Of a stretch of DNA of 64,000 nt, positions 56,935 through 64,000 are shown piece by piece; position 1 is the first letter of the stretch, and each line of letters begins with the position of its first letter. Position numbers and translations under genes: made by a program. The DNA lies in the NCBI RefSeq assembly GCF_048771995.1, contig NC_133026.1:151179001-151243000 (forward strand), read 5' to 3'. The notes under the pieces are model-generated. The model did not search any database. It worked only from the letters and a program-made list of their open reading frames with translations, and was not told the DNA's origin. The DNA comes from Taeniopygia guttata. Lineage: Eukaryota; Chordata; Aves; Passeriformes; Estrildidae.

Positions 56935-58454
56935 CACTCTGGTTGACTTCATCTCAAAAAATCACAAAATTCTCCCAAAAATCCCCAAAAATCCAACAAA
57001 TTCTTCCAAAATCCCCCCAAAATTCCCCCCAAAACCCCCAAATAAATCCCTGAAATTCCACGAAAAATCCCAAAAATCCCCAAAAAATCCCCCAAATTCT
57101 TCCAAAGTCCCTCCAAAACCCCCCAAAAAACCCAAAAAAACCCCAAAAATTCCCCCAAAATCCCCCAAATTCTTCCAAAGTCCCTCCAAAATTCCCAAAA
57201 AAATCCCCAAAATTCCAAAAAAATCCCCAAAATTCCCAAAAATCCCTCCAAAATTCCCAAAAATCCCTCCAAAATTCCCCCCAAAACCCCCAAATAAATC
57301 CCTGAAATTCCAAAAAAATCCCCAAAAAACCCCAAAAATTTCCCAAAAATCTCTCAAATTCTCCCCAAATTCTCTCCAAATTTTCCCAAAATCTCTCTAA
57401 AATTCCCAATTTATCTCAAAAAAATCCCAAAATTCTCCAAATTCCTCCCAAAATTCCCAAAAATCCCCCCAAAAACCCCCAAATAAATCCCTGAAATTCC
57501 AAAAAAATCCCAAAAAATCCCCCAAAATCCCTCCAAAATTCCCAAAAAATCCCCAAAATTCCCAAATTCCTCCCAAAACCCCCAAATAAATCCCTGAACT
57601 TCCAAACAAAAAACCCCAAAAATCCCCCAAATTCTTCCAAAATACCCCCAAAATCCCCAAAAATGCCTCCAGTTCTCCCCAAATTCCCTCCAAATTTTCC
57701 CAAATTCTCCCCAAATTCCTCCAAAATTCCCAATTTTCCACAAATCCTGGGATTTCCTCACCACTGGTTGACTTTGTCTCAAAAAATCCCAAAAATTCTC
57801 CACAAAATCTCCCAAAAATCCAACAAATTCTTCCAAAGTCCCTCCAAAATTCCCAAGAAATCCCCAAAATTCCCAAAATTCCCCCCAAAAATCCACCAAA
57901 ATTCCCAAAAAATCCCCCAAAATTCCCAAAAAATTCCCTAATATCCCCCCAAAATTCCCAAAAATCCCCCCAAAGTTCCCCAAAACCCCCCAAAATTCCC
58001 AAAAATCCCCCTAAAATTCCTAAAAAATCCCCAAAATTCTCCAAATTTCCCCCAAAACCCCCCAAAAATCCCTCAAATTCCCCCCAAATTCTCTCCAAAT
58101 TTTCCCAAATTCTCCCCAAAATTCCCAAAATTTCCGATTTTTCCCCAAAATTTGGGATTTTCCCTCACCACTGGTTGACTTTGTCTCAAAACATCCCAAA
58201 ATTCTCCCAAAAATCCAACAAATTCTTCCAAAGTCCCTCCAAAATTCCCAAGAAATCCCCAAAATTCCCAAAAATCCCCAAAAAATTCCCAAAAAATCCC
58301 CAAAATTCCCAAATTCCCCCCAAAACCCGCAAAAAAACCCCAAAAAATCTCAAAAAATGCCCCAAAATCCCCAAAATTCTCCCCAAATTCCCTCCAAATT
58401 TTCCCAAATTCTCCCCAAATTCCCGATTTTCCGACCACTGGTTGACTTCATCTC
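56935..58454 (-). repeat. Four short copies of the end of VPS28 exon 58800-58891
   Basis: On the - strand GAGACAAAGTCAACCAGTG followed by GTGAGG at 58169-58187 and 57762-57780; GAGATGAAGTCAACCAGTG with GTCGG at 58436-58454; and GAGATGAAGTCAACCAGAGTG with GAGG at 56935-56955. They match the last 17 or so bases of the exon and its donor region. Confidence 0.85.
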
Positions 58455-58799
58455 AAAAAATCCCAAAAATTCTCCCAAATTCTTCCAAAATCCCTCCAAA
58501 AATTCCAAAAAAAATTTCCAAAAATCCCTCCAAAATTCCCAAAAATCCCTCCAAAATTCCAAAAAAATCCCCAAAATTCCCAAAAATCCCCTCAAAGTTC
58601 CCCAAAACCCCCCAAAATTCTCCAAATTCCTCCCAAAACCCCCCAAAAATCCCCAAAAAAACTCAAAAAATGCCCCAAAATCCCCCAAAATCCCTCCAAT
58701 TCTCCCCAAATTCCCTCCAAATTTTCCCAAATTCTCTCCAAAATTCCTCCAAAATTCCCCAAATTCCGGATTTTCCCCAAAATTTGGGATTTCCCTGAC

Positions 58800-58891
58800 C
58801 ACTGGTTGACTTTGTGGCGTCCCTCGAAGTCGGGGGGCAGCGCGCTCATCCGCGTCATCGTCTCCATCAGCTCCCGCAGGTCCGGCTGGAT
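58800..58891 (-). CDS. VPS28: VPS28 penultimate coding exon
   Basis: Acceptor GAATTCCCAG, donor CAGTG/GTCAGG. Phase 0 start, 30 codons plus TG, completed to Trp by the next exon. It encodes IQPDLRELMETMTRMSALPP, then DFEGRHKVNQ, matching mammalian VPS28 (IQPDLRELMETMHRMSHLPP, recalled) with few changes. It belongs to the C-terminal helical domain. The + strand composition flips from A/C-rich to G/T-rich across it. GTCAGG is a weak donor; some intronic copies of this exon end carry the stronger GTGAGG. Confidence 0.96.
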
Positions 58892-59332
58892 CTGGGAATT
58901 CCCGGATTTTTGGGAATTTTGGGAATTTTTGGGAATTTTTGGGGGAATTTTGGGGGGATTTTAGAGGGGTTTCGGGGGATTTTAAGTGGTTTTAAGGTAA
59001 ATTTTGGGGATTTTTTGGGGTTTTTTTATAATTCTGAGGATTTTTTTTGGAATTTGGAAAGAATTTTGGGATTTTTTTGGAATTTTGGAAAGAATTTTGG
59101 GATTTTTTGGAAATTTTGGGGAATTTTTGAGGAATTTTTGGGGAATTTTTGTGGGATTTTTGCAGGATTTTTGAGGTGTTTTAGGCAAATTTTTGCAGAT
59201 TTTTAGGGATTTTTGGGAATTTTTTGGGAGAATTTTGGGAGAATTTTGGGGAAAATTTTGGGGAATTTTTGGGATTTTTTGGATAGTGGAATTTGGGAAT
59301 TTTGGGACTGGCGGGGGGGGGGGAAGAATCAG

Positions 59333-59365
59333 CGTCTCCATCAGCTCCCGCAGGTCCAGATGGAT
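59333..59365 (-). repeat. Partial copy 1 of the start of VPS28 exon 58800-58891
   Basis: Complement of CTCCATCAGCTCCCGCAGGT and CCAGATGGAT with the GAATTCCCAG acceptor side. It stops near the codons for METL and is followed by a G-rich run (GCGGGGGGGGGGGAAG on the + strand). No donor. Confidence 0.86.
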
Positions 59366-59746
59366 CTGGGAATTCCCGAATTTTGGGAATTTTTGGGGCA
59401 TTTTGGAGGAATTTTTGGGATTTTTTTTGGAATTTCAGAGATTTATTTGGGGGTTTTGGGGGTAAATTGGAGAATTTTGGGGGGATTTTTGGGAATTTTG
59501 GGGGAATTTTTCAAGAATTTTGGGGGGGATTTTTGGAAGAATTTGGGGGATTTTTTGGGATTTTTTTATGGAATTTCAGGGATTTATTGGGGGGTTTTGA
59601 GGGGAAATTTGGAGAATTTTGGGGGGATCTTTGGGAATTTTGGGGATTTTTTGGGAATTTTGGGGATTTTTTGGGAATTTTGGAGGGACTTTGGAAGAAT
59701 TTGGGGGATTTTGGGGAGATTTTGGGGAGTATTTTGGGGATTTTTT

Positions 59747-59946
59747 GAGATTAAGTCAACGAGTGGGGAGGGAAAAGGCGGAATTCTGGAGATTTTTGGG
59801 GAATTTGGGAATTTTTGAGGGGTTTTGGGGAATTTTAGGGATTTTTTGGGGGATTTTGGAAAGAATTTGGGGCATTTTTTAGGGGATTTTTTTGGAGAAT
59901 TTTTAGGTGAATTTTTGGGATTTTTTTGAGACAAAGTCAACCAGTG
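59747..59946 (+). repeat. Two inverted copies of the end of VPS28 exon 58800-58891
   Basis: The + strand reads GAGATTAAGTCAACGAGTG (59747-59765) and GAGACAAAGTCAACCAGTG followed by GTGAGG (59928-59952). This is opposite in orientation to the gene. The second, with its flank GAATTTTTGGGATTTTTT, is a near-perfect reverse complement of the copy and flank at 57762-57800, so this part of the intron holds material inverted from the downstream intron. Confidence 0.85.
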
Positions 59947-60473
59947 GTGAGGAACAATCCTGGAATTTGGGGAAAACTGGGAATTGCGGGAATTTTGGTA
60001 ATTTTAGGGAATTTTGGGAATTTTGGAGGGTTTTTGGGGGAATTTTTGGGGGGGTTTTGAGGGGTTTTGGGGGTTTTAAGGGGTTTTAAGGTAAATTTTG
60101 GGGGAATTTTAGGGATATTTTGGGGAAATTTTTGAGAATTTTGGGAATTTCGGGAATTTTGGAGGATTTTTTTTGGGAATTTTTGGGGAAGTTTTGGGAA
60201 TATTGGGAATTTTTGGGGATTTTTTTGGGAATTTTTGGGGAAGTTTTGGGAATTCTTGAGGAATTTTGAGGGATTTGGGGTGTTTTTAGTCACATTTTCG
60301 GGGAATTTTTGGGGAGTTTTGGGATGCTTTTCTGGAGAATTTTTGGGGGATTTTTGGGAATATTTTGGGGAAATTTTGGGGATTTTTTTAGGACTGGAAT
60401 TGGGGGATTTTGGGAGTGGAATTTTGGGGGGTTTGGGGAATTTTGGGACTGGTGGGGGTGGGGGCAGAATCAG

Positions 60474-60506
60474 CGTCTCCATCAGCTCCCGCAGGTCCGG
60501 CTGGAT
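60474..60506 (-). repeat. Partial copy 2 of the start of VPS28 exon 58800-58891
   Basis: Same fragment, ending at the same point as copy 1 and preceded on the + strand by TGGTGGGGGTGGGGGCAGAA. No donor. Confidence 0.86.
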
Positions 60507-62040
60507 CTGGGAATTTTTGGGAATTCTGGGGAATTTCGGGAATTTTGGGAATTTTTTGGGAATTTTGGGGGAATTTTTGAGGGATTTTGGGGGGATTTTG
60601 GAGGAGTTTTGGGGGGTTTTAATGGGTTTTAAGGTGAATTTTGGGGGAGTTTTGGGGGATTTTTGGGGTTTTTTTTGGGATTTCAGGGATTTATTTGGGC
60701 GTTTGGGGGGATTTTTGGGAATTTTTGGGAGTTTTGGGGATTTTTTGGGAATTTTGGAGGGACTTTGGAAGAATTTGGGGATTTTTGGGGATTTTTTTGG
60801 AATTTCAGGGATTTATTTGGGGGTTTTGGGGGGAATTTAGAGAATTTTGGGGGGATTTTTGGGAATTTTGGGGAGATTTTTGGAGGAATTTTTGGGAATT
60901 TTGGGAATTTTTTCGGGAATTTTGGGGGGATTTTGGAGGAGTTTTGGGGGGTTTTAATGGATTTTAAGGCAAATTTTGGGGGATTTTAGGGATATTTTGG
61001 GGGAATTTTTGAGAATTTCAGGAATTTTGGGGGAATTTTTGAGAATTTTGGGAGTTTTGGGAATTTTTGGGGAATTTTTTGGGAATTTTTGGGGAAAGTT
61101 TGGGAAATCTTGAGGGATTTGAGGGATTTTTTGTCACATTTTAGGGGATTTTTTGGGAAGTTTTGGGAATATTGTGATTTTTTGGGGAAATTTTAGGAAT
61201 TCTTGAGGAATTTGGGGGGTTTTAGTCACATTTTCGGGGATTTTTGGGAATTTTTGGGAAGTTTTGGGTAGTTTTGGGAATATTGGGTATTTTGGGAAAT
61301 TTTGGGAATTCTTGAGGAATTTTGAGGGATTTGGGGGGTTTTTAGTCACATTTTCGGGGAATTTTTGGGGAGTTTTGGGATGTTTTTCTGGAGAATTTTT
61401 GGGGGGATTTTTGGGAATATTTTGGGGAGATTTTTCTGGAATTTTTGGAATTTTTTGGGGCATTTTGTGGGAATTTGGGGGGATTTTTTGGGATTTTTTA
61501 TGGAATTTCAGGGATTTATTTGGGCATTTTGGGGGATTTTTGGGCGTTTTGGGGGGATTTTGGGGAATTTTGGGGGGATTTTTGGGAATTTTGGGTATTT
61601 TTGGGAATTTTGGGGGGATTTTTGGAGGAATTTTTGGGGATTTTGGAAAATTTTGGGGTAATTTTTGGGGGATTTTTGAAGGGTTTTGGGGGGTTTTAAT
61701 GGGTTTTAAGGTAAAATTTGGGGGATTTTTTGGGATATTTTGGGGTAATTTTTGAGAATTTTAGCAATTTTGGGGGAATTTTTGAGAATTTTGGGAGTTT
61801 TGGGAATTTGGGGAATTTTTGGGGAAGTTTTGGGGAAGTTTTGGGAATTCTTGAGGGCTTTGGGAGCTTTTAGTCACATTTTCGGGGAGTTTTGGGATGT
61901 TTTCCTGGAGAATTTTTGGGGGATTTTTGGGGGGATTTTTGGGAATATTTTGGGGAATTTTTTAGGACTGGAATTGGGGGATTTTGGGAGTGGAATTTTG
62001 GGAGATTTTGGGAATTTTGGGACTGGCGGGGGGGGCAGAG

Positions 62041-62089
62041 AGCTCATCCGCGTCATCGTCTCCATCAGCTCCCGCAGGTCCGGCTGGAT
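62041..62089 (-). repeat. Partial copy 3 of the start of VPS28 exon 58800-58891
   Basis: The longest of the three; it reaches the codons for TRMSS before diverging into CTGCCCCCCCCGCC on the - strand. It keeps the acceptor and has no donor. Confidence 0.86.
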
Positions 62090-63279
62090 CTGGGAATTTC
62101 CGAATTTCGGGAATTTTGGGAATTTTTGGGGCATTTTGGGGCAATTTTACGAGATTTTTGGGGAATTTTGGAGGGGTTTCGGGGGATTTTAAGTGGTTTT
62201 AAGGCAGAATTTTGGGGATTTTTAGGGATTTTTTAAAGAATTTTGAGAATTTTTGGGGAAATTTGGAGAGAATTTTGGGGATTTTTTGGGAATTTTGGGA
62301 AAGTCTTTGGGATATGGGGAATTTTTAGGGAATTGTCGAGGATTTTTTGGGAATTTTGGGATTTTTGGGAAAATTTGGGAATTTTTGGGGGGAATTTTGG
62401 GGGGTTTAAGGGGTTTAAAGGCAAATTTTGTGGAATTTTTAGTGATTTTTTTAAATTGTGGAGGATTTTTTTGGATTTTGGAGGAGTTTAGGGGGAGTTT
62501 TGGGATTTTGAGGGATTTTTTTGGAATTTTGAGAAATTTGGGGGGAATTTTTGAGGCATTTCGGGGATTATTTTTGGGAATTTTTTTGAATTTTTGGGAC
62601 CAGAATTGGGGAATTTTTTGGGAATTTTGGGGGATTTTTGGGAATGGAAATGGGGGATTTTTGGGACCAGATTTTGGGGATTTTTTGGGAATTTTGGGGG
62701 CTGGAACAGGGGCATTTTGGAACAAGAATTGGTGGTTTTTTTGGGAATTTTTGGGAATAGAATTGGACAATTTTTTGTGAGTTTTGGGGGATTTTTGGGA
62801 ATGGAAACGGGGAATTTTTGGGAATTTTTGGGACCAGAATTTTGGGGATTTTTTGGGAATTTTTGGGGCTGGAACTGGGGCATTTTGGAACAAGAATTGG
62901 TGATTTTTTTGGGGAATTTTTGGGACCAGAATTGGGGAATTTTTTTTGCATTTTTGGGAATGGAAAAGGGGGATTTTTGGGAATTTTTGGGACCAGATTT
63001 TGGGGATTTTGGGGAATTTTTGAGACCGGATTTTGGGGATTTTTTGGTAATTTTGGGGGATTTTTGGGAATGGAAATGGGGGATTTTTGGGACCGGATTT
63101 TGGGAATTTTTGGGAACTTTTGGGACCGGATTTTGAGGATTTTTTGGGGAATTTTGAGGGATATTTGGGACCAGATTTTGGGGAATTTTTGGGACCAGAT
63201 TTTGGGGATTTTGGGGAATTTTTGGGACCAGATTTTGGATATTTTTGGGGGAATTTTTGGGGATTTTGGCCATTCCCAC

Positions 63280-63333
63280 CTCGTCCATGGCGCGGATCTC
63301 CAGGCGCAGTTTGTCCATCACGGTGATGAAAAG
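63280..63333 (-). CDS. VPS28: VPS28 internal exon (LFITVMDKLRLEIRAMDE)
   Basis: Acceptor TTTTGGCAG, donor GACGAG/GTGGGA; exactly 18 codons in phase 0. The encoded LFITVMDKLRLEIRAMDE is identical to my recollection of mammalian VPS28 just before IQPDLREL. It belongs to the beginning of the C-terminal helical domain. The 5' exons, including the coiled-coil region that binds TSG101, lie right of the window. Confidence 0.97.
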
Positions 63334-64000
63334 CTGCCAAAATTCCAACGGAAATTCGGGATCAGCCCCGGCCCAAACCCCCCAGAAATCCCCCCAAAAA
63401 TTCCGTCAAAAATAACAAAATCCCCCCAAAAAAATCCCCCAAAAAATCCCCCCAAAATCCCTTTAAAAAAATTACTCCCAAAAAAAATCCCCCCAAAATC
63501 CCCCCAAAAATCCCTTAAAAATAACAAAATCCCCCCCAAAAATCCCTTTAAAAATAACAAAATCCCCCCAAAAAAATCCTCCAAAAAATTCCCCCAAATT
63601 CCTTCAAAAATAACAAAAACCCCCAAAAATATCCCCCCAAAAAATTCCCCCAAAATTAACAAAATCCCCCCAAAAAATCCCCCAAAAAATCCCCCAAAAA
63701 TTAACAAAATCCCCCCAAAAAATCCCCCCAAAATTAAGAAAAACCCCCCAAAAAAATCCCCAAAAATATCCCCCAAAATCCCTTTAAAAAAATTACTCCC
63801 AAAAAAATCCCCCCAAAATCCCGAAAAAAATAACAAAATCCCCCCAATAATCCTTTAAAAAATAACAAAATCCCCCCCAAAAAAATCCTCCAAAAAATTC
63901 CCCCAAATTCCTTCAAAAATTAAAAAAAAACCAAAAAAAATCCCCCCAAAAATTCCAAAATTAACAAAATCCCCCCAAAAAATTCCCAGAAAAATCCCCC
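63334..64000. repeat. C/A-rich intronic minisatellite
   Basis: VPS28 intron sequence to the window edge. CCCCCCAAAAAATCCCC units occur with AAAATAACAAAATCCCCCC spacers, about 120-360 bp higher-order repeats (CCCTTTAAAAAAATTACTCC at 63460 and again at 63779). It is complementary in type to the G/T-rich intron 58892-63279. No exon fragments are seen. Confidence 0.88.

Larger units (their letters stand above)
49509..58799. repeat. A/C-rich intronic minisatellite with exon-edge copies
   Basis: This VPS28 intron of 9291 bp is made (+ strand) of AAATTCCCAAAAAATTCC, CCCTGAGAAATTCCCC and CCAAAATATTCCC units up to about 56750, then CCAAAATTCCCAAAAATCCC. It has 11 copies of the start of the last exon in its downstream half and four copies of the end of the previous exon in its upstream half. 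Long near-identical blocks occur far apart: 50275-50510 with 53757-53992, and 49790-50070 with 54425-54720. Confidence 0.92.
58892..63279. repeat. G/T-rich intronic minisatellite with direct and inverted exon copies
   Basis: This VPS28 intron of 4388 bp is made (+ strand) of GGGAATTTTTGGGG, GGATTTTGGGGG and GGTTTTAAGG units; from 62590 it becomes TTTTTGGGACCAGAATTGGG and GGGAATGGAAATGGGG. It contains three copies of the start of the exon at 58891 and two inverted copies of its end. Much of it is complementary to the neighbouring intron 49509-58799. Confidence 0.9.

Overview
This is vertebrate nuclear DNA, most likely from a bird. It contains parts of two conserved genes whose coding exons match known vertebrate proteins, with canonical GT-AG introns and poly(A) signals. 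GC-rich exons set in minisatellite-filled introns fit an avian dot microchromosome; that placement is inference.

Layout. The + strand (2665-44499) carries the last nine coding exons of TONSL (Tonsoku-like, a replication-fork repair scaffold): the disordered acidic linker, the ubiquitin-like domain and the C-terminal leucine-rich repeats. The exons are 2665-3481, 8179-8329, 10021-10099, 12545-12840, 19355-19496, 31488-31711, 35990-36063, 41930-42039 and 44432-44499. All phases agree, and the join from 2667 is 1959 nt (652 codons plus stop). The 5' part of TONSL lies left of the window. The - strand (49391-63333) carries the last three coding exons of VPS28 (ESCRT-I subunit): 63280-63333, 58800-58891 and 49391-49508. 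Its 5' part lies right of the window. The genes converge tail to tail across a 4.9-kb array. Coding sequence is about 2.2 kb of 64 kb.

Nearly everything else is tandem repeat. Each intron and the intergenic gap has its own short-unit family, for example GGGAATTTATT at 1-1830, GGTCACTCA at 16668-22449, GGGGACATT at 31712-33817, a 21-bp unit at 33818-35985 and ACTGGTTTGA at 44500-49390. Exon edges have been amplified inside these arrays. About 39 truncated copies of exon starts still carry an AG acceptor, about 10 truncated copies of exon ends carry a donor-like end, and two more are inverted. None of these fragments has both splice sites of the parent exon, so I treat them as decoys and call the only complete copy functional.

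Other notable points: several arrays share their unit with codons of the exon they flank. Exons 8179-8329, 10021-10099, 41930-42039 and 58800-58891 lie between introns of mutually complementary sequence. Both gene stops abut the intergenic array, which repeats poly(A) hexamers on both strands. I saw no RNA genes, recognisable transposons or CRISPR arrays. Long stop-free frames within arrays are not genes.
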